The notes beneath the pieces were generated by a model. That model had not been told where the DNA came from. It was given only the letters and a program-made list of their open reading frames with translations, and did not search any database. Positions 34,915 through 42,912 of a DNA stretch of 64,000 nt are shown here, piece after piece (positions within the stretch are counted from its first letter, which is position 1; every line of letters starts with the position of its first letter). Made by a program: the position numbers and the translations under genes. Source of the DNA: CALVGQ01 sp964368495 (GTDB taxonomy: Bacteria > Bacillota_I > Bacilli_A > Erysipelotrichales > Erysipelotrichaceae); assembly GCA_964368495.1 (NCBI GenBank), contig CAYJAJ010000002.1, positions 53,416 through 117,415 on the forward strand, written 5' to 3'.

Positions 34915-36012
34915 ATGAAAAAATTATTAAGTCTGTTTGCTGTAGGGTTACTTAGTTTAACTGTATTAAGCGGCTGTTCATCTGAGGGTGAAACTGTAGA
35001 AACTGTAGATTTAAACGCTTTAACGCTTGAAGAAATCATAGCGAATGCTAAAGAAGAAGGAGTTATTAACTCTATCGCAATGCCCGATACATGGGCAAAC
35101 TGGGTAGGAACTTGGGATGATATCGAAGAAGTATACGGAATTAAACAAAACGATGTGGATATGACATCTGCAGAAGAACTTGCTTTATTTGAAGCAGAAG
35201 GTAAAAATGGAACGAAAGATATCGGAGATGTGGGACAATCATTTGGACCTCTAGCAGAATCAAAAGGATTAACTGCACAATACAAAACTAGTTATTGGGA
35301 TGAAATCCCTGACTGGGCAAAAGATGATGACGGAGATTGGATTATTGCTTATTATGGAACAATGGCAATCATTACGAATAAAGACTTAGTTGATGTAGCG
35401 CCAACATCATTTGCAGATATTTTAGAAGGAGATTATAAAGTCACTGTAGGCGATGTAGTCAAAGGAACTTCTGGACAATGTATCTTATTAAGTGCAGCTA
35501 TGGCATATGGTGGAGATGAAACAAACATTGAACCAGGATTAGAATATTTCAAACAACTTGCTGAACAAGGAAGAATAGATTTAGGTGAAGCTAGCTTAGC
35601 TCGTCTTGAAAAAGGTGAAATTGAAGTTATGTTATTATGGGATTACAATGCATTAAATTATCGTGATCAAATAGTAAGTAATAACCCTAATGCATCATAT
35701 GAAGTAACTATTCCAACTGATGGTGCAGCACAAAGTGGTTACGCAACTGTCATTAATAAATATGCGCCAAACATTCATGCGGCAGCACTTGCAAGAGAAT
35801 ACATCCTATCAGATGAAGGACAAATTAATTTAGCAATTGGATATGCAACTCCAATTCGCGATGTAGAATTACCAACAGAAGTAGCTGAAAAACGTATTCC
35901 TACTGAACAATATGCAAATGCGAAACCAATTGCTAATCAAGCCGCTTGGGAAGCAACAGTTGCTGAAATCGGAGTACTTTGGCAAGAAGAAGTTATGGCT
36001 TACGCGAACTAA
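34915..36012 (+). CDS. ABC transporter solute-binding lipoprotein
   Basis: 365 residues with a lipoprotein signal: lipobox LSGC with acylated C21 (MKKLLSLFAVGLLSLTVLSGC). The mature part has the look of family 1 periplasmic-binding proteins of the polyamine/Fe(III)/phosphonate class. Examples are YYGTMAIITNKD, PTSFADILEGDYKVTVGD and LLWDYNALNYRD. It heads a five-gene operon with two permeases, an ATPase and a PHP phosphoesterase. A weak terminator after it should make it more abundant than the rest. The ligand is unknown; a phosphorylated small molecule is suggested by the PHP gene. Confidence 0.88.
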   Translation: MKKLLSLFAVGLLSLTVLSGCSSEGETVETVDLNALTLEEIIANAKEEGVINSIAMPDTWANWVGTWDDIEEVYGIKQNDVDMTSAEELALFEAEGKNGTKDIGDVGQSFGPLAESKGLTAQYKTSYWDEIPDWAKDDDGDWIIAYYGTMAIITNKDLVDVAPTSFADILEGDYKVTVGDVVKGTSGQCILLSAAMAYGGDETNIEPGLEYFKQLAEQGRIDLGEASLARLEKGEIEVMLLWDYNALNYRDQIVSNNPNASYEVTIPTDGAAQSGYATVINKYAPNIHAAALAREYILSDEGQINLAIGYATPIRDVELPTEVAEKRIPTEQYANAKPIANQAAWEATVAEIGVLWQEEVMAYAN

Positions 36013-36021
36013 TTAAACACT

Positions 36022-36050
36022 GACCGAGTGAAAAATTCGGTCTTCTTTTT
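36022..36050 (+). terminator. Intra-operon attenuator after the binding protein
   Basis: GACCGA (36022-36027) pairs with TCGGTC (36037-36042), followed by TTCTTTTT. The short stem suggests partial termination, matching higher need for the binding protein than for the permeases. Confidence 0.7.
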
Positions 36051-36064
36051 GAAAGGAAAACACA

Positions 36065-36907
36065 ATGAAAAAGAATAAAATAATATTATTAGCGCTATTA
36101 CCATTTTTGGCTGTAGTACTCTTATTTGAAATAATTCCTGTTGTAATGGTTATTATAAGGAGCTTTAGTGATGGATTAGGCTCTTTTACATTAGAACATT
36201 ACGTCTCAGCATTTACAAAAAAACTTTATCAAACTGCAATAATTAATAGCATCATTATTTCAATAGCATCATCATTGATAGGGATACTTGTTGCCTTTAT
36301 TGCTGCACAAGCATTTCATACAAGTAAATCACAAAATAAAGGATTTTTTGTAAATATTCTTAATATGACCTCCAATTTTGCTGGTGTTCCTCTTGCCTTC
36401 TCATATATGATTTTACTGGGTAGTGCTGGGGTAATTACTAACTTTGGGCGAGAGTTTGGTATCGACGCGCTAGCAAACTTTGACTTATACACAGTTTTTG
36501 GGCTTTTAACAATCTATATTTATTTTCAAATTCCACTGGCAACCTTGCTATTAATTCCAGCTTTTAAATCATTAAAAGTACAATGGGAAGAAGCTGTGTC
36601 TTTATTAGGTGGAACCTCTCTTGATTATTGGTTTAAAGTAGCTATACCATCATTAATGCCTAGTATATTAGGAACATTTAGTGTTTTATTTGCTAATGCA
36701 CTAGCAGCATATGCTACAGCATATGCACTGCTATCAGGAAATTTATCATTGTTACCAATTCGAATATCAGAAATGTTTGTAGGAGACGTACTACAACGTC
36801 CTGAATTCGGTTCAGCATTAGCAGTTATCTTAATGGCACTTATGGTTCTATCAATTATAGTAAAAGAAAAAGTGCTTGATGCTAATCAAAGGAGGGAAAA
36901 AATTTGA
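36065..36907 (+). CDS. ABC transporter permease, PotB/ThiP-like
   Basis: 280 residues, six predicted transmembrane helices. The cytosolic EAA-like loop that contacts the ATPase is visible as WEEAVSLLGGTSLDYWFKVAIPSL. The N-terminal helix starts immediately (IILLALLPFLAVVLLFEIIP). GAAAGGAAAA precedes the ATG. It overlaps the next permease by four bases (TTGA). With its partner it forms the heterodimeric channel for the substrate bound by the lipoprotein. Confidence 0.9.
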   Translation: MKKNKIILLALLPFLAVVLLFEIIPVVMVIIRSFSDGLGSFTLEHYVSAFTKKLYQTAIINSIIISIASSLIGILVAFIAAQAFHTSKSQNKGFFVNILNMTSNFAGVPLAFSYMILLGSAGVITNFGREFGIDALANFDLYTVFGLLTIYIYFQIPLATLLLIPAFKSLKVQWEEAVSLLGGTSLDYWFKVAIPSLMPSILGTFSVLFANALAAYATAYALLSGNLSLLPIRISEMFVGDVLQRPEFGSALAVILMALMVLSIIVKEKVLDANQRREKI

Positions 36908-37683
36908 AAAAGATAAAAACGAATAATATCTTAATGATGATTGTTGCAACCTATTTGCTGATTCCCTTAGTGTTAACGTTTGTCTATTCATTATTTACTG
37001 AATGGACAAGTTTACTACCAACAGGTTTTACATTAAAATTTTATATTGAAGTATTTAGCGATGCGTTATTTTGGGAATCGCTAGTACGTTCAGTGCTCAT
37101 GGCGGTTATTCCACCAATAATAACTGCAGGAATGTTACTGCTTGTAATGTATGTTGTAATCCTATATTTTCCAAAGCTTGATCGCTATATTAACATATTA
37201 TGTACGATCCCCTATGCAATTCAAGGGGTTATTTTGCCAATCAGTGTATTATCTCTTTATTCTGGAGCACCAGGAATATTTTCAAACAGAATTGTACTTC
37301 TGATTAGCACTTACTGTGTTGTTATATTGCCATACATGTATCAAGGGATTAAGAATAGTTTAGTAGGTGTAGATGCAAAGCGTATTATTGAAGCAGCACA
37401 AATGTTAGGGTCAAGTAAATTTAGAGCATTTTTTGCTATCGTAGTTCCATGTGTAGCTCCATCAATTATGATATCTTCTTTAATCGCAGTTGCTATCGTG
37501 TTTGGAGATTTCGTAATTGTTAATACAATCGCAGGAAATTATTATCAAACAGCTCAGGTTTATTTATATCGTAAAATGTCAAGTTCAGGCCAATTAACTA
37601 GTGCTATCATTGTAATTGTATATATTGTTACGTTGCTAATATCAGTGCTTAGCTATAAAAGACAAAAAAAGGAGAGAAATTAA
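36904..37683 (+). CDS. ABC transporter permease, PotC-like
   Basis: 259 residues with six transmembrane helices and the EAA loop IIEAAQMLGSSKFRAFFAIVVPCV. The start is TTG, preceded by an excellent AAAGGAGGG site and overlapping the stop of the first permease. The stop overlaps the first base of the ATPase gene. It is the second half of the channel in the same import operon. Confidence 0.9.
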   Translation: MKKIKTNNILMMIVATYLLIPLVLTFVYSLFTEWTSLLPTGFTLKFYIEVFSDALFWESLVRSVLMAVIPPIITAGMLLLVMYVVILYFPKLDRYINILCTIPYAIQGVILPISVLSLYSGAPGIFSNRIVLLISTYCVVILPYMYQGIKNSLVGVDAKRIIEAAQMLGSSKFRAFFAIVVPCVAPSIMISSLIAVAIVFGDFVIVNTIAGNYYQTAQVYLYRKMSSSGQLTSAIIVIVYIVTLLISVLSYKRQKKERN

Positions 37684-38693
37684 TGAGTACAATAGAATTT
37701 AGAAATATAACCAAGAAATTTGATGATAATCTTGTATTAAATAACATCAACTTAACTATCGAAGATGGAAAGCTAATTACACTATTAGGACCTTCAGGAT
37801 GTGGAAAATCGACATTACTTCGATGCTTAGCAGGACTTGAAACAGTAACAAGTGGACAAATTATTTTAAATGGTGTGGATATCACTGAAATGAATCCAAA
37901 AGACAGGGAAATAGGAATGGTTTTCCAACAATATAGCTTATTTCCAAATATGAATGTTTACAATAATGTTGCATTTGGTCTTCGAATGAAAAAAACACCA
38001 GAAAATGAAATAAAAGAAAAGGTAACAAAAGCGATAGACATGGTAGCATTAACTGGACGTGAAAAAGCAATGCCTCATGAACTATCCGGGGGAATGCAGC
38101 AACGTGTAGCGTTGGCGCGTTCAATAGTCACAGAACCAAAAGTGCTTTTACTAGATGAACCTCTTTCAGCAATTGATGCAAAATTAAGAAAATCATTACA
38201 AAATGAAATCAGACGAATTCAACAAGAAATGAAAATCACTACAATATTTGTAACTCATGATCAAGATGAGGCTATGATTATGTCTGATGTCATTAATTTA
38301 TTTAATAAAGGAAATGTGGAACAATCAGGTACACCAATGGAAATATACACTAATCCAAGTACACCGTTTGCAGCAAGTTTCATTGGAAATTATAATATTT
38401 TATCAAAGGAAAGTTTTGAAAAACTGATGGAGACAAATCTAACTAATTCTGAACAAGTAGCTATACGTCCAGAAACAGTAGAATTATTTCATGAATTTAT
38501 TCCAGTTGAAGATGCATATCAATTTGAAGTAGTTATTAAGAATTCATCAAATCGAGGTAATGTAATTAGATACACATTAATAAAAGACAATGAAGAAATT
38601 AAGGCAGATGCACTATTTCGTTCCAAAGCATTGTTTAATGTAGGGGATACGGCTTATGTTACAATCTATAAAAGAAACTGTTTAGAATTCTAG
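37683..38693 (+). CDS. ABC transporter ATPase, PotA-like
   Basis: 336 residues. Walker A GPSGCGKST at 36-44, Q-loop FQQYSLFPNM, ABC signature LSGGMQQR, Walker B VLLLDEPLSAID and the switch His in FVTHDQDEA are all intact. After about residue 235 comes a TOBE-like regulatory domain with FIGNYNIL and AIRPETVELF, as in polyamine, iron and phosphonate importers. GGAGAG precedes the ATG within the end of the permease. Confidence 0.93.
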   Translation: MSTIEFRNITKKFDDNLVLNNINLTIEDGKLITLLGPSGCGKSTLLRCLAGLETVTSGQIILNGVDITEMNPKDREIGMVFQQYSLFPNMNVYNNVAFGLRMKKTPENEIKEKVTKAIDMVALTGREKAMPHELSGGMQQRVALARSIVTEPKVLLLDEPLSAIDAKLRKSLQNEIRRIQQEMKITTIFVTHDQDEAMIMSDVINLFNKGNVEQSGTPMEIYTNPSTPFAASFIGNYNILSKESFEKLMETNLTNSEQVAIRPETVELFHEFIPVEDAYQFEVVIKNSSNRGNVIRYTLIKDNEEIKADALFRSKALFNVGDTAYVTIYKRNCLEF

Positions 38694-38703
38694 AGGTGAA
38701 AAT

Positions 38704-39687
38704 ATGAACTATATTGGATTTACTAACAAAACAAATCGTTATAAAGGAAATTTACATACACACACAACGAACTCAGATGGAAGATTATCACCTGTTGAAG
38801 TTAAATCATTGTTTAAAGAAAATGGTTATAGCTTTTTATGTTTAACTGATCATGACATATACACAGATTTACGAAGCGAATTAAATGACGAAGAGTTTAT
38901 TATTTTGCCTGGTGTTGAAGCTTCAAGTCCACTCTATGCTGATGATACAAAAAAAAGATACAAAAAAACACATCATGTTTTAGGAATACTAGGAACAAGC
39001 TCTATGCAAAAAAATGCGAAAAAGCCAAATTATAAACATAAGGAATTACTAAAAATTCCATCTAGCATAGGCGATTGGGATGGTGCGAAAGAAGCGCAAA
39101 GTTTAGTAGATGATTTAGCAGAAAGAGGAATGATTGTGTGTTACAATCATCCTATTTGGTCGCGTGTGGATTTACAAGAATTCATCCATTTAAAAAATAT
39201 ATTCGCCTTAGAATTTTATAACTATGGGACAGTGAATGAGTGTGAACAAGGCTATGATTTCTTGCATTGGGACAACATGTTAAATGCAAAAAACTATGTA
39301 TTTGGTATTGCGACAGATGACAGTCATAATGTGAGTGAATACGTCGATGTGCTAGGTGGATACGTCGTTGTTATGGCTGAATCATTAACACATGATAATA
39401 TCATTAATAGCTTGATTAATGGAAACTATTATTCTTCATCAGGTGTAGATATTATTGAGTGGGGAATTAAAGATGGCGTTGTTTATGTATCCTGCAGCGA
39501 TGTAAAAAAGATTAACTTCATTTGTGGTGGATGCGTTGGAGATGGAGCAACAGTGATGAAACAAGATGTCACAGAAACGTTAAATTATGCGGAATATACT
39601 TTACATGGTACTGAAACATATGTCCGTGTTGAGTGTATTGATAAATATGGTAAAGCAGCTTGGACTAATCCAATTCTATTGAAATAA
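38704..39687 (+). CDS. PHP-domain phosphoesterase
   Basis: 327 residues, no signal peptide, so cytosolic. PHP metal-binding motifs are visible: NLHTHTTNSDG (H18, H20, D25), LTDHD, a Glu in LPGVEAS, CYNHPIW and the late DDSHN. Such proteins hydrolyse phosphate mono- or diesters with a multinuclear metal centre. The gene starts 11 bases after the ATPase and ends the operon. Import followed by cytosolic dephosphorylation of an organophosphate is a reasonable inference, not shown. Confidence 0.88.
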   Translation: MNYIGFTNKTNRYKGNLHTHTTNSDGRLSPVEVKSLFKENGYSFLCLTDHDIYTDLRSELNDEEFIILPGVEASSPLYADDTKKRYKKTHHVLGILGTSSMQKNAKKPNYKHKELLKIPSSIGDWDGAKEAQSLVDDLAERGMIVCYNHPIWSRVDLQEFIHLKNIFALEFYNYGTVNECEQGYDFLHWDNMLNAKNYVFGIATDDSHNVSEYVDVLGGYVVVMAESLTHDNIINSLINGNYYSSSGVDIIEWGIKDGVVYVSCSDVKKINFICGGCVGDGATVMKQDVTETLNYAEYTLHGTETYVRVECIDKYGKAAWTNPILLK

Positions 39688-39688
39688 G

Positions 39689-39716
39689 AAAAAAGTCACT
39701 TTTGGTGACTTTTTTA
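39689..39716. terminator. Bidirectional terminator between the PHP gene and addA
   Basis: AAAAAAGTCAC (39689-39699) pairs with GTGACTTTTTT (39705-39715) around five bases. The A- and T-rich arms serve both convergent genes. Confidence 0.9.
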
Positions 39717-39726
39717 TATTGATTTC

Positions 39727-42700
39727 TTATAAAATTTGGATAAACTGGTTGATTGAAAAGGAATATAAGTATGTTTCAACTGCTTTATTTGGGAAAATAA
39801 TTCGTACACATTCCTTATAAGAATTTAGTTGTTCCCGATACTTTTCAACCAGCTCACTTGAACTTTTTATAGAGTCACTTTTAAAATCAATGATTAAGAC
39901 TTTATCGTCGAAAATTGATATAAAATCAATGTATCCGTGAGTAATTGTTGTTTCACTTTTTACTGCAAATGCAAATTCCTTTGTAACTTTCCCTTTGTTT
40001 GCCTCTATAAATAATGGCTGTTGATTTAGACGTAGTAAAGCTTGTAAATCAGACTGATTGATTTCATTTATAACTTCTTTGATAAGCTGTTCATTCCATA
40101 GTTTATCTGGTAAAACTTCAATGTATTTATGCAATTTTGTTCCATACTGGCTCCCTTTGTTTGCATTATAATGAAGTGTATTTAATGGCGAACTCTTTAC
40201 ATTAGACGGGGTTGATAGCTCGGTTTCTTGATTGAAATGTAGATGTTTATAAAAAGGGATTTGATAACTAAATTGTGGTTCATTTTTAGAAACATAACTA
40301 GATGAATAGGAATCATCGATAAATATTTCTTCATAGGAAACTGTAGAAATAGAATTCATTGTAGATAAAATCAAGTCCGTTGAGCCCTTCTTTTTGAAGA
40401 AGGTCGCAAGAGATAAATTGCTAGGCATATAATCTTCACTTACACTATCGAGAATTATCCCAAGCTTTTGGGCACGAGTTAATGCAACATAGTATAAACG
40501 CACATTTTCAGCAAATTCTTCCAAAGTGTTTTTTGTCTTAATTGCAAGTTGTTGCAGTGTAGGACGTTTGTATCGATAAGGTAGTTCAATGTGATGCAGT
40601 CCAAGACCTAATTTATCATCAACTAAACAACTCTCTTTATCATCATTTATCGTAGTTCTACTACTGGACCAAAAGAAAACAACAGGAAACTGTAAACCCT
40701 TTGATTGATGTATTGTAGTAATTTGTACTACATTGTCATTTTTACTTGCACTTACAGCTGTACTTGATTTAGTATCTAAACTGCTATCGACTTGAGTTAA
40801 AAATATTGAAATATTAGAATTGTCTGTTTCGAAATTTAAGACTCGCTGAATAAACAAGTCAACATTTGCCCGTTCTTGATTATTTAGATGATTCCAATAA
40901 AATCCGTTAATTTTGATTATTTCTTTAATTGTTGAAGATATACCAAATTCTATAGAAGTCTGTCTAATATGCTCAAAACTATTTTTAAATTGTTCGTCTA
41001 AAAGACAAACAGTTTTAAAAAATGACGACTTATTCCTGGTTAAATGGATCTTTGCAAGTTGCTCATCTGAATAATTATAAAGGCCAGTTAATACACTAAC
41101 ACATGCTATGTCATTAGAGTAATCAACAATTAGACGTAAATAAGATAAACAAATTCTAACAGCGAAGGTGTTGTATAAACCAGAATTAACAGTGGTTGTA
41201 TATGGAATGTTTAATGAGTCAAAAACGTATCGAATATCATTCTTTGTTTCATGAGAACGAACCAAAATACAATAATCACTCCATTTATTAAATTCTGTGG
41301 TATTTATCATATCCAAAATTTTATTAGCTAAAATAAGTGCATTCGCTTTAACTTGTTTTACATTATCATCGCTTGAATCTTTGGTTTTAAGTACTTTAAT
41401 AAACTGTACAGGAAGAGAATAATTATCATCTTGTGATGATAGTCCAACTTGTGCAAGATCGTTATCAGTAAATTCATTGTTCAAACTAGAAATATTCATC
41501 AATTGTTGAAATAATAAATTATTGAATTCGACAATGCTCTTATTTGAGCGATAATTATGATGTAAAACAATGACTTCATTTGTTTCATCATTACATTTCA
41601 TTAATGAATTCATGATTTGAGGCTTTGCACCACGGAAACGGTAAATGCTCTGTTTTATATCACCAACACGGAAAATGTTATTACCTCTTGATATCATTTC
41701 AATCATTGAATTTTGGAAATCATTAGTATCCTGAAATTCATCGACAAGAATCTCATCAAAACGCTTTTGATATTTTTTTGCAACTTCATAATTATTTGCT
41801 ATTAATATTTTATAAGCGATGTGCTCCATATCACTAAAGTTGATTCCTCGGTAAAACAATTTAATTTCATCTAAATTTATTAAGTAATTGTTGCAAGACT
41901 CAACAAGAAATTGAACAATTGGGTAAAGGAAATGATTATCTTTAGCAAAAGTTTCTTCATCAAAATTTTCTGCAATCATTTTTTGAAGTGTTTTATTTAA
42001 TGCAGAAATTCGTTTGTTGATAATTTTAGCGCTTTCTATTTTAGTGTTAATGGACTTCACTTGTGCAAAACTGTGAAGCCTATGAATAAATTGACGATAG
42101 TTATGGGTATTAACCGCATCCAATATGTTATTAATGTGGTTGATTTTCAGTGTTAAATTATTTAATACCGTATCCTCTGCTTGCTCAATTACGGCTACAT
42201 TATAACAATCTTCAAGCTCGTCTTTAATCTGTTGTATTTCGATGTTGAATCGAATAAACAAATAATGACTGATTTCAGGATCAAGTTGATTATAGTTATT
42301 TAATTTAGCTTTATCTAAGATAAGTTTAAAAAATTGATTTTTATCTTGTTGATTAAGTGCAACGTTAGAAATTTTAATGATTGTCTTTTTTAGATTTTCA
42401 AATGAATCGAATCGACTATCGAAATAAGATGAAACAATATTAAAAGCATTAGCGTCTTTTGATATTAAATCATCCAAAGTTTTATCGATAGCTTCATCTT
42501 GAATCAATTGCATCTCCTCATCACTAAAAATATGTTTAATGAGGTTAGCAGATAAATTAATAACAAAATAATTTTCTTGGATTACAGATAGACAAAATGA
42601 GTGAATAGTACAAATCATTGCATTTTTCAATGTAGCACATTGTTCGATACAATACTGTTTTAATTCTTCATCATTTGTAGTAACAATGATTTCATTAAGT

Positions 42701-42912
42701 CCATTATAGAGTCTATTTTTCATTTCGCTAGCTGCAGCATCTGTGAATGTCATTGCTAAAAGTTTGTTGACAGGTATTCTATCTTGAGTGATTCTTTTTA
42801 CCATCCTTGCAGTTAAGACTGCAGTTTTGCCAGAACCAGCAGAAGCAGATACAACAATATTCTTCCCTACATTATTAATCGCACGGATTTGAGATTCGCT
42901 CCAATTAGGCAT
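39727..42912 (-). CDS. addA: ATP-dependent helicase/nuclease subunit A (AddA/RexA)
   Basis: UvrD-like helicase fused to a RecB-type nuclease. With AddB it processes double-strand breaks for RecA and degrades linear DNA. Walker A is SASAGSGKTAVL near residue 25, then FTDAAASEMKNR (Ia), VDEFQDTN (II), RVGDIKQSIYRFRGA (III), LHHNYRS (IV) and VALTRAQK (VI). The C-terminal nuclease has GYIDFI, IDFKSD and YREQLNSY. Three in-frame ATG codons occur. The third, at 42912, is best spaced after AAAGGAG, giving 1061 residues. It overlaps addB by eight bases. Confidence 0.95.
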   Translation of the reverse strand: MPNWSESQIRAINNVGKNIVVSASAGSGKTAVLTARMVKRITQDRIPVNKLLAMTFTDAAASEMKNRLYNGLNEIIVTTNDEELKQYCIEQCATLKNAMICTIHSFCLSVIQENYFVINLSANLIKHIFSDEEMQLIQDEAIDKTLDDLISKDANAFNIVSSYFDSRFDSFENLKKTIIKISNVALNQQDKNQFFKLILDKAKLNNYNQLDPEISHYLFIRFNIEIQQIKDELEDCYNVAVIEQAEDTVLNNLTLKINHINNILDAVNTHNYRQFIHRLHSFAQVKSINTKIESAKIINKRISALNKTLQKMIAENFDEETFAKDNHFLYPIVQFLVESCNNYLINLDEIKLFYRGINFSDMEHIAYKILIANNYEVAKKYQKRFDEILVDEFQDTNDFQNSMIEMISRGNNIFRVGDIKQSIYRFRGAKPQIMNSLMKCNDETNEVIVLHHNYRSNKSIVEFNNLLFQQLMNISSLNNEFTDNDLAQVGLSSQDDNYSLPVQFIKVLKTKDSSDDNVKQVKANALILANKILDMINTTEFNKWSDYCILVRSHETKNDIRYVFDSLNIPYTTTVNSGLYNTFAVRICLSYLRLIVDYSNDIACVSVLTGLYNYSDEQLAKIHLTRNKSSFFKTVCLLDEQFKNSFEHIRQTSIEFGISSTIKEIIKINGFYWNHLNNQERANVDLFIQRVLNFETDNSNISIFLTQVDSSLDTKSSTAVSASKNDNVVQITTIHQSKGLQFPVVFFWSSSRTTINDDKESCLVDDKLGLGLHHIELPYRYKRPTLQQLAIKTKNTLEEFAENVRLYYVALTRAQKLGIILDSVSEDYMPSNLSLATFFKKKGSTDLILSTMNSISTVSYEEIFIDDSYSSSYVSKNEPQFSYQIPFYKHLHFNQETELSTPSNVKSSPLNTLHYNANKGSQYGTKLHKYIEVLPDKLWNEQLIKEVINEINQSDLQALLRLNQQPLFIEANKGKVTKEFAFAVKSETTITHGYIDFISIFDDKVLIIDFKSDSIKSSSELVEKYREQLNSYKECVRIIFPNKAVETYLYSFSINQFIQIL

